Origin: Chitinophaga pinensis
Lineage (GTDB): Bacteria; Bacteroidota; Bacteroidia; NS11-12g; UBA955
Direction: 5' to 3'
DNA length: 64,000 nt
NCBI GenBank assembly: GCA_945888525.1
Contig: CAMDAF010000007.1
Coordinates: 1 to 64,000, forward strand
A program made the position numbers and the translations under genes. Under the pieces are notes generated by a model. That model was not told where the DNA came from. It did no database searches and saw only the letters and a list, made by a program, of their open reading frames with translations. Shown here piece after piece: positions 25,579-34,037 of the stretch (the stretch's first letter is position 1; every line of letters begins with the position of its first letter).

Positions 25579-26962
25579 CAACAGATTAAAATCAGCTTTT
25601 AAAGACGAGAATTTACCGCCTAGGGAAGGGTTATGGGCAAATATCTCATCCCAGCTTGAACCAAAGGCTAAAAACACCTTTTGGTACTGGCTATTGCCTA
25701 CTATTACAGCTCTTACAATTGGTATTGTATGGATAGGAAATCAAAAGCCTACAACCCAAGAACGCGCAATTGAATCTGTTGTAGCAAGTGTTCCAAATAA
25801 TGCAAGCAAAGCAGAAAGCATAGGCGACAAAAACAACAAAGCAAAAACTCAAACGATTGAATTAGCAAATCATGAGTCAAACATCAATACTATTGAACAG
25901 CGCCGCGAAAAGAATGGCATCATAAAGGCTTCGGCAAGCAACAGAAGCAATAGGAAAATTAGTGAGTCTTTAAGCATAACTCCTGTGAACCAGCAAAATT
26001 CATTTAATGGAGACAACAACAATACAGAAATTGCACTTAGCAATTCTGCTACTATTATTGAAAATAATGATTTTGGGGAATTAGACATGCTGAACTTTAT
26101 TAGATTTTCTTGGTTCCCAAATTTCTTCAAACCTTTTGCTCTGGAAGAAAGTTATAGTGTAGACCTTAAAGTTAAAAACCCGATTAAGGCCCTAATACCC
26201 AATTCAAACAAGCCACCAAAGACCAGTGATTTTACATCAAAGAGATGGTTCACTATAGGGCTTGGACCACAATTGGCCATAAACAGCATCAAAGTAAACC
26301 AAGACTCTCAAGCATGGGTGCACAAACATCTATGGGATAACAAAGATAGACTTAGTAGCAATGGCAGCGGATTTCAAGCCTTCGCTCACTGTGCACTTAA
26401 ATTCGGCAAAAACCAACGCTTCATTTTTGAAACTGGTTTAAACTACAGCCTACGCACTGAAGAAATAAAACTAAACGAAAGCAGTTACGACATTGCTGCG
26501 CGCGACAATACTGGCAGAATTAACCAATATACTCAAATCCTCTTGAAAGTTATTTATGGCAACGACACAACATACTATTTAGCGGCTTCTAACTTTTCTT
26601 TAGCCGTTAACAACAAGTACCATATTTTAACTGTTCCTTTTAGATTAAGTACTGAACATAAAATCTCAGAATCTACCTTTATGTCCTATGGTTTAGGTGG
26701 CGGTTTCTCAATGATCAACAGCCACAACACAGAGCATTTAAATATGATTTGGGGCAATAGTGTAAAAGAAAGCAATTCAACCCAGTATTCGGCTTCATTA
26801 AATGCCAATCTATCACTTTACACAAACTTTAACGACATTGGTCAAATAGGTGTTTACACTGGTTTGCAAATGTATTTAAACCCTTGGAAAGTCAATTCAA
26901 ACCAATATGCAGTGACTATGCGAGACTTGCAAATGGGTATTACTTTCAGAAAACCTTTCTAA
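25559..26962 (+). CDS. Inner-membrane-anchored protein with C-terminal outer-membrane-type beta-barrel; putative anti-sigma partner
   Basis: A 467-residue protein overlapping the ECF sigma gene by 20 bp. Residues 1-38 form a small cytoplasmic head (SPEEFDNRLKSAFKDENLPPREGLWANISSQL) resembling short anti-sigma N-termini. One transmembrane helix follows (about 41-60, FWYWLLPTITALTIGIVWIG), then about 120 residues of Asn/Ser/Lys-rich linker, then from about 220 to the end an alternating-strand region (WFTIGLGPQLAINS..., RFIFETGLNYSLRTEE..., FMSYGLGGGFSMIN..., IGVYTGLQMYLNPW) ending in Phe like outer-membrane barrels. Such proteins often follow sigma genes in this phylum. Whether one chain spans both membranes is unclear. 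Anti-sigma function is inference from position. Confidence 0.68.
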   Translation: MSPEEFDNRLKSAFKDENLPPREGLWANISSQLEPKAKNTFWYWLLPTITALTIGIVWIGNQKPTTQERAIESVVASVPNNASKAESIGDKNNKAKTQTIELANHESNINTIEQRREKNGIIKASASNRSNRKISESLSITPVNQQNSFNGDNNNTEIALSNSATIIENNDFGELDMLNFIRFSWFPNFFKPFALEESYSVDLKVKNPIKALIPNSNKPPKTSDFTSKRWFTIGLGPQLAINSIKVNQDSQAWVHKHLWDNKDRLSSNGSGFQAFAHCALKFGKNQRFIFETGLNYSLRTEEIKLNESSYDIAARDNTGRINQYTQILLKVIYGNDTTYYLAASNFSLAVNNKYHILTVPFRLSTEHKISESTFMSYGLGGGFSMINSHNTEHLNMIWGNSVKESNSTQYSASLNANLSLYTNFNDIGQIGVYTGLQMYLNPWKVNSNQYAVTMRDLQMGITFRKPF

Positions 26963-26991
26963 AAAAAAGAGGATTTTAAAATCCTCTTTTT
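26963..26991. terminator. Bidirectional terminator between the barrel gene and the UDP-glucuronate decarboxylase gene
   Basis: A perfect 26-nt palindrome (AAAAGAGGATTTT and its complement, 26965-26990), giving a GAGGAT stem flanked by A and T runs, between two converging genes. Confidence 0.87.
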
Positions 26992-27001
26992 AAATTATCT
27001 T

Positions 27002-27994
27002 TTATTTGCTATTCAGTGAGAAGTCTCTTCCGTGAGGCTCTTCATACAAACGCTCTTTCGGCAATGACTGAAAATATTCATAGGTAATCTTCAAGCCTTC
27101 TTGGCGACTAACCTTTGGTTCCCAGCCCAAAATTTCTCTGGCCTTACTAATTTCAGGTTGTCTTTGTTTTGGATCATCCATTGGCAAATCTTTGTATATT
27201 ACTTTTTGATTGGTACCTGTCAATTTAATAATCTCTTGGGCAAAATCATTGATGGTAATTTCATCTGGATTGCCAATATTTACTGGTGTTGCGCAATCGC
27301 TCAACAACAATCTATAAATACCCTCGACCAAATCATCTACATAACAAAAAGACCTTGTTTGAGAACCGTCTCCAAAGGCCGTCAAATCTTGTCCTCTTAG
27401 CGCTTGACCTATAAATGCTGGCAATACTCTACCGTCGTTTAAGCGCATTCTAGGGCCATAGGTATTGAATATCCTTATAATTCTTGTTTCTACACCATGG
27501 TAAGTATGGTAAGCCATAGTTATCGCTTCTTGAAAACGTTTAGCCTCATCGTAAACGCCTCTAGGACCAACTGGGTTTACATTGCCCCAATAGTCTTCTG
27601 TTTGAGGATGCACCATAGGATCACCATAAACTTCACTGGTAGATGCAACTAAAATCCTTGCGTTTTTAGCTTTGGCCAAACCCAATAAATTATGCGTTCC
27701 CAAAGAACCAACTTTTAATGTTTGAATTGGAATTTTTAAATAATCTATAGGACTTGCAGGTGATGCAAAATGCAAGATATAATCTAAGTTTCCAGGTACA
27801 TGAACAAATTTTGAAACGTCATGGTGGTAAAATTCAAATTCTTTTAATTTAAATAAATGCTCAATGTTTCTAAGATCGCCTGTAATCAAATTGTCCATTG
27901 CCATTACATGGCAGCCTTCTTTAATGAAACGGTCGCAAAGGTGAGAACCTAAAAACCCTGCCGCTCCAGTTATTAATACTCTTTTCTGTGTCAT
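27002..27994 (-). CDS. UDP-glucuronate decarboxylase (UDP-xylose synthase)
   Basis: A 330-residue short-chain dehydrogenase/reductase-type nucleotide-sugar enzyme converting UDP-glucuronate to UDP-xylose with bound NAD+. The Rossmann motif is [18 protein letters not shown]; the catalytic residues are Ser/Thr in [11 protein letters not shown] and the YxxxK pair in [23 protein letters not shown] and [20 protein letters not shown] are standard for UXS enzymes. It lies 1 nt downstream of the UDP-glucose dehydrogenase gene that makes its substrate, so these are consecutive pathway steps in one operon. Its end faces a strong bidirectional terminator. Confidence 0.93.
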   Translation of the reverse strand: MTQKRVLITGAAGFLGSHLCDRFIKEGCHVMAMDNLITGDLRNIEHLFKLKEFEFYHHDVSKFVHVPGNLDYILHFASPASPIDYLKIPIQTLKVGSLGTHNLLGLAKAKNARILVASTSEVYGDPMVHPQTEDYWGNVNPVGPRGVYDEAKRFQEAITMAYHTYHGVETRIIRIFNTYGPRMRLNDGRVLPAFIGQALRGQDLTAFGDGSQTRSFCYVDDLVEGIYRLLLSDCATPVNIGNPDEITINDFAQEIIKLTGTNQKVIYKDLPMDDPKQRQPEISKAREILGWEPKVSRQEGLKITYEYFQSLPKERLYEEPHGRDFSLNSK

Positions 27995-27995
27995 A

Positions 27996-29318
27996 TTAGT
28001 TTGCTTTTTGTCTGCCTATACACTCATAATGGAATCCTAAGGCTTTCAGATCTTCTGGTTCATAAATATTCCTTCCGTCAAAGATTGCTTTTTGTTTTAA
28101 AGTGGAAGCGATTTTTGCGAAATCAGGTGACCTAAATTCCGGCCATTCAGTTACTATTACCAATGCATCAGCGCCTTCAAGTGTTGCATATTGATCAATT
28201 GAATACGTAATTTTATTCCCTAAAATCCGTTCAGCCTCGTGCATTGCAACTGGATCGTAAGCTACAACTTTCGCTCCTGAGGCTATAAGCTCGTCTATAA
28301 TTACCAAACTTGGCGCCTCGCGCATATCATCCGTTTTTGGTTTAAAGGACAAGCCCCACATTGCTATCGTTTTGCCTGCTAGTGAACCAAAATAATTTGA
28401 CAATTTTGAGAACATCACTTGCTTTTGACCGTCATTTACTTGCTCCACGGCTTTTAAAACTTGCATGCTGTAACCATGTTCATCGGCAGTTTTAATCAAT
28501 GCTTTTACATCTTTAGGAAAACAAGATCCTCCATAGCCTATACCAGGATAAATGAATTTATGACCAATGCGGCTATCACTTCCTATGCCCTTGCGCACCA
28601 TGTTTACATCGGCACCCATAATTTCACATAAATTAGCTATGTCATTCATAAAACTAATCTTAGTGGCCAACATACTATTTGCGGCATATTTCGTCATTTC
28701 TGCACTGGGAATATCCATAAAAATACAAGGATGCCCATTCAACAAAAACGGCTTATACAAGCGGTTCATTACTTCTTGCGCTTTATCAGATTCAACACCG
28801 ATGACAATTCTATCTGGCTTCATAAAATCGTCAATCGCGGCGCCTTCCTTCAAAAATTCAGGATTGCTAGCTACGTCAAAATCAACATTGCTTTTACGTT
28901 CATTCAATGCATTTTTTAGTGCAGTTCTTACCTTGTTGGCAGTTCCAACTGGCACAGTGCTTTTGGTAACAACCACCATATAGTCTTGCATATAAGTCCC
29001 AATTTCTGTCGCAACACCCAATACATATTTTAAGTCTGCACTACCATCTTCATCAGGCGGGGTTCCTACTGCAATAAATGCAGCTTCACAACCCTCAATG
29101 CTGTCCTTCAAGCTGGTGGAAAAGCTTAATCTTCCTTTGTCAAAATTGCGCTTTACCATTTCATCTAGTCCTGGCTCGTAAATTGGCAAAATGCCTTGTT
29201 TTAAATTATCAATTTTCTTTTGGTCAATATCTATGCAGACAACATTAAGACCAACTTCTGCAAAACAGGTTCCGGTAACCAAACCAACATACCCCGTTCC
29301 TACAACTGCTATTTTCAT
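27996..29318 (-). CDS. UDP-glucose 6-dehydrogenase
   Basis: A 440-residue member of the UDP-glucose/GDP-mannose dehydrogenase family. The NAD-binding N-terminus is [23 protein letters not shown]; the active-site Cys lies in [19 protein letters not shown] (about 262); [24 protein letters not shown] and [21 protein letters not shown] are family signatures. It oxidises UDP-glucose to UDP-glucuronate with 2 NAD+. The next gene decarboxylates this product, favouring the UDP-glucose assignment over GDP-mannose. Its ATG overlaps the end of the aminotransferase gene by 4 nt. The symbol ugd would fit, but paralogues are frequent. Confidence 0.93.
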   Translation of the reverse strand: MKIAVVGTGYVGLVTGTCFAEVGLNVVCIDIDQKKIDNLKQGILPIYEPGLDEMVKRNFDKGRLSFSTSLKDSIEGCEAAFIAVGTPPDEDGSADLKYVLGVATEIGTYMQDYMVVVTKSTVPVGTANKVRTALKNALNERKSNVDFDVASNPEFLKEGAAIDDFMKPDRIVIGVESDKAQEVMNRLYKPFLLNGHPCIFMDIPSAEMTKYAANSMLATKISFMNDIANLCEIMGADVNMVRKGIGSDSRIGHKFIYPGIGYGGSCFPKDVKALIKTADEHGYSMQVLKAVEQVNDGQKQVMFSKLSNYFGSLAGKTIAMWGLSFKPKTDDMREAPSLVIIDELIASGAKVVAYDPVAMHEAERILGNKITYSIDQYATLEGADALVIVTEWPEFRSPDFAKIASTLKQKAIFDGRNIYEPEDLKALGFHYECIGRQKAN

Positions 29319-30454
29319 TTTTGTTTTATAATTTGTTTAAATGTGTATGCAATATATTCTATGCTCTCTTGGCTCATCTCGGTACCAATAGGTAAACTAA
29401 TTACTGTTTTACATAGGTTTTCACAAATAGGCAAACTCTGGTCATTTCTGAAAGCTTCCTGTTTGTGCACTGGTATTGGATAGTATACCATGCTTGATAT
29501 TCCTGCTGCCTTTAATGCCGTCACAATATTTGTCCTATCGCCCTGCAAAACCTGCAAGGTATATTGATGAAAAACATGACTGGATTTATTAAACCGCTTA
29601 GGGATTTTTACCTGCTCAATGTCTTTGAAAGCGTTATCGTAAGCAGCAGCGGTTTCTTGCCTTAATTTAGTAAAATGGTTTAAATGCTTTAATTTAACCA
29701 ACAATATAGCGGCTTGCAAGGTGTCCAATCGTGAATTAATACCAACCAATTTGTGCTGGTATTTTATTTCCTGCCCATGGTTTGCCAAAGTTTTTATCTT
29801 CTTCGCTAAAACATCGTCATTGGTAAATACAGCACCCCCATCGCCATAGGCCCCTAAATTTTTAGAAGGGAAAAACGAAGTTGTACCAATGTGACCAATG
29901 CCACCGGCAGGTTTTATACTGCCATCTGAATAAAAACATTCTGCACCAATTGATTGTGCATTGTCTTCAATGACATATAAATTGTGCTTCTCTGCTATGG
30001 CCATAATGGATTCCATGTCGCAACACTGGCCAAACAAATGCACTGGAACGATAGCCTTCGTTTTTGGTGTAATGTGCTTCTCTATTTCAAATGGATCCAA
30101 ATTAAAGGTATCTGTATCCACCTCTGCAAAAACAGGAACCAAATTCAACAACTTACATACTTCGGCTACAGCAATGTAGGTAAACCCAGGGCAAATCACT
30201 TCAGAACCTTCTGGCAATTCCAATGACATGAAGGATAATTGCAAGGCATCAGTGCCATTAGCACATGGTATGACGTGCTTTATTCCTGTGTAAATCGATA
30301 GTTCTTTTGCGAACTCTCCAACCTCAGAACCATTGACAAATGAAGCATTTTCTAATACCGATTCTATAGCTGGCATTAAGTCCCCTTTCAATTGCTGAAA
30401 CTGGGCACTTAAATCCAACATTGGATAAGCTTTTAAATCATTTGAAAATTTCAC
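29315..30454 (-). CDS. DegT/DnrJ/EryC1/StrS-family sugar aminotransferase
   Basis: A PLP-dependent aminotransferase of about 379 residues acting on nucleotide keto-sugars. The PLP lysine is in TSFFPSKNLGAYGDGGAVFTND (about 185). Upstream are CANGTDALQLSFMSL, the substrate region PVHLFGQCCDMESIMAIAEKHNLYVIEDNAQSIGA and the C-terminal SSMVYYPIPVHKQEAF; the order matches WbpE/DesV-type enzymes. The start is uncertain: a TTG at 30463 falls inside a -7 box (30461-30468), leaving GTG at 30454 (6 nt after the box) or ATG at 30421. I annotate the GTG because it includes the residues before LDLSAQFQQLK usually present. It is followed by ugd-like and uxs-like genes. Confidence 0.88.
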   Translation of the reverse strand: MKFSNDLKAYPMLDLSAQFQQLKGDLMPAIESVLENASFVNGSEVGEFAKELSIYTGIKHVIPCANGTDALQLSFMSLELPEGSEVICPGFTYIAVAEVCKLLNLVPVFAEVDTDTFNLDPFEIEKHITPKTKAIVPVHLFGQCCDMESIMAIAEKHNLYVIEDNAQSIGAECFYSDGSIKPAGGIGHIGTTSFFPSKNLGAYGDGGAVFTNDDVLAKKIKTLANHGQEIKYQHKLVGINSRLDTLQAAILLVKLKHLNHFTKLRQETAAAYDNAFKDIEQVKIPKRFNKSSHVFHQYTLQVLQGDRTNIVTALKAAGISSMVYYPIPVHKQEAFRNDQSLPICENLCKTVISLPIGTEMSQESIEYIAYTFKQIIKQK

Positions 30455-30460
30455 TGCGCG

Positions 30461-30468
30461 CAAAGATA
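30461..30468 (-). promoter_or_regulatory. -7 promoter element for the aminotransferase/ugd/uxs operon
   Basis: Minus-strand TATCTTTG, 6 nt before the GTG at 30454 or 39 nt before the ATG at 30421. No well-placed -33 box. Confidence 0.5.
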
Positions 30469-30557
30469 AGCCCTATTTTTTCAAATGAAAACTAAACGCG
30501 TCAATTTAAATTATCAATCGAAATCTTGACGTATTACAGATTGCTCCCCTCTCGGCC

Positions 30558-30577
30558 AATGTGACCATTATCACATT
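30558..30577 (+). promoter_or_regulatory. Crp/Fnr-family operator upstream of the persulfide dioxygenase operon
   Basis: AATGTGA (30558-30564), six spacer bases, TCACATT (30571-30577): a perfect 7-bp inverted repeat matching the TGTGA-N6-TCACA consensus for Crp-type proteins. Its centre is about 42 bp upstream of the start expected from the -7 box at 30597-30604, the class II activator position. No -33 TTTG accompanies that -7 box, as expected for an activator-dependent promoter. Confidence 0.7.
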
Positions 30578-30596
30578 TTATTGTTTCGATTAGCTC

Positions 30597-30604
30597 TAAT
30601 TTTG
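30597..30604 (+). promoter_or_regulatory. -7 promoter element for the persulfide dioxygenase operon
   Basis: TAATTTTG, 22 nt before the ATG at 30627, with a Crp/Fnr-type operator occupying the -33 to -52 region. Confidence 0.65.
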
Positions 30605-30626
30605 CAGTATCAAATCATCAAAACAC

Positions 30627-32039
30627 ATGAAATTAGAACAAATTTATACCGGCTGTATCGCCCACGCTGCCTATTATTTAGAAAGCAATGGAGAAGCTGC
30701 AATCTTTGACCCACTGAGAGAAGTTCAACCCTACATTGACAGAGCAAACAAAGACAATGCTAAAATCAAATATGTTTTTGAAACACATTTTCACGCAGAC
30801 TTTGTTTCCGGTCACCTCGATTTAGCTAAAAAGACCGGTGCAGAAATAGTGTATGGCCCAACAGCCAAACCTGTTTTTGACGCAGTAGTTGCCGCAGACT
30901 ATCAAATTTTTAAAGTGGGTGGGTATCAAGTTAAAGTGCTACATACTCCAGGACATACCATGGAAAGTACTTGTTATTTGATAATTGATGAAACAGGTAA
31001 AGAACATGGTTTAATTTCAGGTGATACATTATTTATTGGTGATGTTGGTCGTCCTGATTTGGCGCAACATGTCATAGCAGAATTAACAAGTGAAAAACTA
31101 GCCGCCCATTTATACGATTCTTTGCGCAATAAAATCATGCCTTTGGCAGACGATATAATCATCTACCCTAACCACGGTGCAGGTAGCGCTTGTGGTAAAA
31201 ACATGAGCAAAGAAACCACCGATACTCTAGGCCATCAAAAACAAGTGAATTATGCCCTGAGAGCAGATATGGGCAAAGAGGAATTTATGACAGAACTTCT
31301 AGATGGACTTACAACGCCTCCTGCGTATTTTCCGAAAAATGTTTTAATGAATATCCGCGGTTACGATAGTTTTGATGACATCATGGAACGTGGCATGCAA
31401 GCGTTGAATCCGGACTCTTTTGAAGCCGTCGCTAATGAAACAGAAGCACTTATTTTAGACACGCGTGAAGCCAATGATTTTGCTAAAGGATTTATTCCAA
31501 ATTCAATCAATATTGGTATCGATGGAAACTTCGCCCCATGGGTCGGCGCATTACTTCCAGACATCAAGCAGGAAATACTAATTGTTGCCGATAAAGATAG
31601 AGAAAAGGAAGTCATAACAAGACTTGCTCGTGTGGGCTACGACCACCCAATTGCCTACCTAGATGGTGGTTTTGAGGCTTGGAAAAAGGAAGGGAAAGAA
31701 ATTGATACTGTCAATCGTATTGCAGCCGATGCTTTTGAAATTAAGTTGTTAGAAAACCCGATCGTAATTGATCTTAGAAATACAAACGAATTCAATGCAG
31801 ACCATGTGAAAGATGCCATCAATATTCCCCTCGAATATATCAACGAACACCTCGCTGAATTCCCTAAAGAAAAACCGTTTGTAATGCATTGCGCAGGTGG
31901 CTACAGAAGTATGGTGGCTGCCTCAATATTAAAATCTAGAGGGTGGAATAATTTTGTAGATGTTGAATCTGGTTTCTCTGGCATCTCTAAAACCTCTGTT
32001 CCTGTCATTTCAAATGCTTGCCAAAAATCAAAAAGTTAA
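30627..32039 (+). CDS. CstB-like persulfide dioxygenase with tandem rhodanese domains
   Basis: A 470-residue three-domain protein. Residues 1-240 are a metallo-beta-lactamase-fold persulfide dioxygenase (ETHFHADFVSGHLDL, HTPGHTMEST, SGDTLFIGDVGRPDL, YPNHGAGSACG). Residues about 268-357 are a rhodanese-like domain whose active loop reads VADKDRE with no Cys, a pseudo-rhodanese. Residues about 365-455 are an active rhodanese with HCAGGYRS (Cys422). This order matches CstB of Staphylococcus aureus, which oxidises persulfides to sulfite and forms thiosulfate. Cytoplasmic; no signal peptide. It is first in an operon with an HMA protein (1 nt downstream) and thioredoxin. The Crp/Fnr-type site upstream suggests control by such a regulator. 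Confidence 0.9.
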   Translation: MKLEQIYTGCIAHAAYYLESNGEAAIFDPLREVQPYIDRANKDNAKIKYVFETHFHADFVSGHLDLAKKTGAEIVYGPTAKPVFDAVVAADYQIFKVGGYQVKVLHTPGHTMESTCYLIIDETGKEHGLISGDTLFIGDVGRPDLAQHVIAELTSEKLAAHLYDSLRNKIMPLADDIIIYPNHGAGSACGKNMSKETTDTLGHQKQVNYALRADMGKEEFMTELLDGLTTPPAYFPKNVLMNIRGYDSFDDIMERGMQALNPDSFEAVANETEALILDTREANDFAKGFIPNSINIGIDGNFAPWVGALLPDIKQEILIVADKDREKEVITRLARVGYDHPIAYLDGGFEAWKKEGKEIDTVNRIAADAFEIKLLENPIVIDLRNTNEFNADHVKDAINIPLEYINEHLAEFPKEKPFVMHCAGGYRSMVAASILKSRGWNNFVDVESGFSGISKTSVPVISNACQKSKS

Positions 32040-32040
32040 T

Positions 32041-32337
32041 ATGGAAAACACAATTTTAAACACCGAAAAAACCAAGAGCACATTTATCGTAGCCAACCTT
32101 AAATGCAGCGGATGCGCTAAAACCATTCACAATAAAATTAGTGAAATAGAAGGAGTTGATGAGGTAAAAGTAGATGTTGAAAATGCACGTATTGACATTC
32201 AACACAATGCTTCCATTGACCGCCATCAATTTAGTGAAAAACTTGCCAAAATTGGTTACCCTGAAATTGGTGATGACAACAACTTACTAACCCAAATGAA
32301 AAGCTATGCCAGTTGCATGGTAGGTAAAATCAGTTAA
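32041..32337 (+). CDS. Heavy-metal-associated (HMA) domain protein
   Basis: A 98-residue soluble protein with an HMA/ferredoxin-like fold. TFIVANLKCSGCAKTIHNKISEIEGVDEVKVDVENARIDIQ carries the KCSGC (CxxC) metal- or thiol-reactive loop at about residue 22, followed by a second beta-alpha-beta half. An extra Cys lies near the C-terminus (SYASCMVGKIS). Stand-alone HMA proteins are usually copper chaperones. Its position between a persulfide dioxygenase and a thioredoxin, 1 nt after the former, suggests it may instead bind or relay a sulfane sulfur or metal in sulfide detoxification (inference). The ATG at 32041 is the only start that begins the fold cleanly. Confidence 0.85.
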   Translation: MENTILNTEKTKSTFIVANLKCSGCAKTIHNKISEIEGVDEVKVDVENARIDIQHNASIDRHQFSEKLAKIGYPEIGDDNNLLTQMKSYASCMVGKIS

Positions 32338-32393
32338 AAAATATGCAGAAAGAAACCTATATATTATTTTAATAAAATATAGAAAATAACAAT

Positions 32394-32690
32394 ATGAGTA
32401 ATTTTAATGACATTATACAAAGCGAAACGCCAGTCTTGGTTGACTTCTTTGCTGAATGGTGCGGACCTTGCAAAATGATGAAACCAATTTTGGAAGACCT
32501 CAAATCCAAGATGGGAGAAAATGTGCGCATTATAAAGATTGATGTAGACAAAAATCCCGCAATTGCAGCCCAATACCGCATACAGGGTGTTCCAACCTTA
32601 ATGGTGTTCAAACAAGGACAATCAAAATGGAGACAAAGCGGGGTTCTTAGTGCAGCCGATTTGCAAAAAGTTATTGCAAGTGTGAATTAA
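32394..32690 (+). CDS. Thioredoxin
   Basis: A 98-residue thioredoxin with the classical active site FAEWCGPCKMM (about residues 21-31), the cis-Pro segment IQGVPTLMVFKQG, and a buried Asp in VLVDFFAEW. Slightly short at the N-terminus relative to E. coli TrxA but complete in fold. It starts 56 nt after the HMA gene; no separate promoter box was seen, so it is probably the third gene of the persulfide operon. There it could reduce protein persulfides or the rhodanese intermediate (inference). It is followed by a convergent CapA-like gene. Confidence 0.94.
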   Translation: MSNFNDIIQSETPVLVDFFAEWCGPCKMMKPILEDLKSKMGENVRIIKIDVDKNPAIAAQYRIQGVPTLMVFKQGQSKWRQSGVLSAADLQKVIASVN

Positions 32691-32756
32691 CGTTTGAAGA
32701 TTTCAATTAGATCAGCATCAAGAGCAAACGACTTATAAATTTTTCATATTCATCAC

Positions 32757-34028
32757 TTAAGAAACACAAGCATCATATAAAATTTTCATATCCTTCAATT
32801 CACTTGTCATCTTTGCTTTTTCAAAATACGCTTTGGCATATACCAAACGTAGATGCTTATTTTCTCTTAACATCAGCAAGGGTTTTACTATAGGATTAAA
32901 CACCAAATCGCCACCTGTATTTTTTCCTATCTCTAATTTCACAAAGGCTGTTACATGGCACCAAGTGTAAATATCATAGGCGATAAAATCACCCAAACTG
33001 TAAATCGCAAAACCTTGTTTTTCTTTTCCAGTGTTAGGGTCTTTAAATGCATACGAGCGCCAAGGCTGCATGTTGTGCGGATGCCCGCCCGCTATTACGT
33101 CTACCCCACAAGTATCAAATATTTTTTGGAACAATTTAACCGTAAGCTCAGAAGGATAAACTTGATATGCATTGCCTGCGTGAACCGAGCAAATTATAAA
33201 TTCAGCACCAGCGTTCCGGCAATCTTTTACCTGTTGCTCTATCATATCTATAGAACAATCCTTGGTATTCAACGGCAAATAATTCACCCGCCATTCCTCC
33301 CTTTTTTCGGGTAAAAATTGATTCAAGGAATAGGTAAACGCAACAAACCCAATTTTTATTCCATTGACTTCCACTATTTTAAAATCTTTATCCTCTTTTT
33401 GAGATTTAGCCCCTACTGATTTTATGTTCTTATTGTTTAAAAACTCTATCGTTTTATCTATCCCCTCACTGCCTTGATCCAGGGTATGGTTGTTGGCTAT
33501 ACTTAAGACATCAAAGCCTCTGTATTTACCTTGGCCATTAAAGATACTAAATGTTTTTTTATCCGTATTGAAATGCATGTCAGACAACATTACTTCGGGT
33601 ACAAAATTGTTTTTATGTCCCTCGTGCAAGGGTGTCTCTAAATTGGCAAATACCACATCGCTGCCAAAAAATTCAGCGCCAACCTCATTCCATAAGTTTT
33701 GTGTAAATTCCTCATGTATCATTTCATAAGGCATTAAATCGCCGCCTATGGAAACTGTGACCAAAGGCTCTACAATTTGATTATCTAGAACTGGTTTTTC
33801 TTTGAAATGCCTTTCCACTTCAATGCTGTCAGCCAATAAAGGCGATTTGAAATAGTATTTATAGGCAAAATAGACAATATCCTTAAACCCCATAGTTATT
33901 GGGTTCTCTTCAAAAGTTCTAGCTCTAAGCCATTTTTTACCTTTGATTAAATAAAGCGGCAAACATAAAAACTGAATGATGTGGCAAAGAATAATGCCTT
34001 TGATGCTATGTGGTCTAACAGCCTTCAT
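32757..34028 (-). CDS. CapA-family metallophosphatase-like protein
   Basis: A 423-residue protein with the CapA/PgsA domain fold. A hydrophobic N-terminal segment (IKGIILCHIIQFLCLPLYLI) likely anchors it in the membrane. The domain spans about 90-370, with VSIGGDLMPYEMI, DVVFANLETPLHEGH, VLSIANNHTLDQGSEGIDKTIEFL, FVAFTYSLNQF and VIAGGHPHNMQPW, the His/Asn/Asp set of calcineurin-like metal centres. CapA proteins act in poly-gamma-glutamate capsule synthesis, but many members of this phylum have no capsule operon around them, as here. It follows mgtE by 9 bp on the same strand, forming a likely rsmA-mgtE-capA transcript. Confidence 0.88.
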   Translation of the reverse strand: MKAVRPHSIKGIILCHIIQFLCLPLYLIKGKKWLRARTFEENPITMGFKDIVYFAYKYYFKSPLLADSIEVERHFKEKPVLDNQIVEPLVTVSIGGDLMPYEMIHEEFTQNLWNEVGAEFFGSDVVFANLETPLHEGHKNNFVPEVMLSDMHFNTDKKTFSIFNGQGKYRGFDVLSIANNHTLDQGSEGIDKTIEFLNNKNIKSVGAKSQKEDKDFKIVEVNGIKIGFVAFTYSLNQFLPEKREEWRVNYLPLNTKDCSIDMIEQQVKDCRNAGAEFIICSVHAGNAYQVYPSELTVKLFQKIFDTCGVDVIAGGHPHNMQPWRSYAFKDPNTGKEKQGFAIYSLGDFIAYDIYTWCHVTAFVKLEIGKNTGGDLVFNPIVKPLLMLRENKHLRLVYAKAYFEKAKMTSELKDMKILYDACVS

Positions 34029-34037
34029 ATTTGAAAA

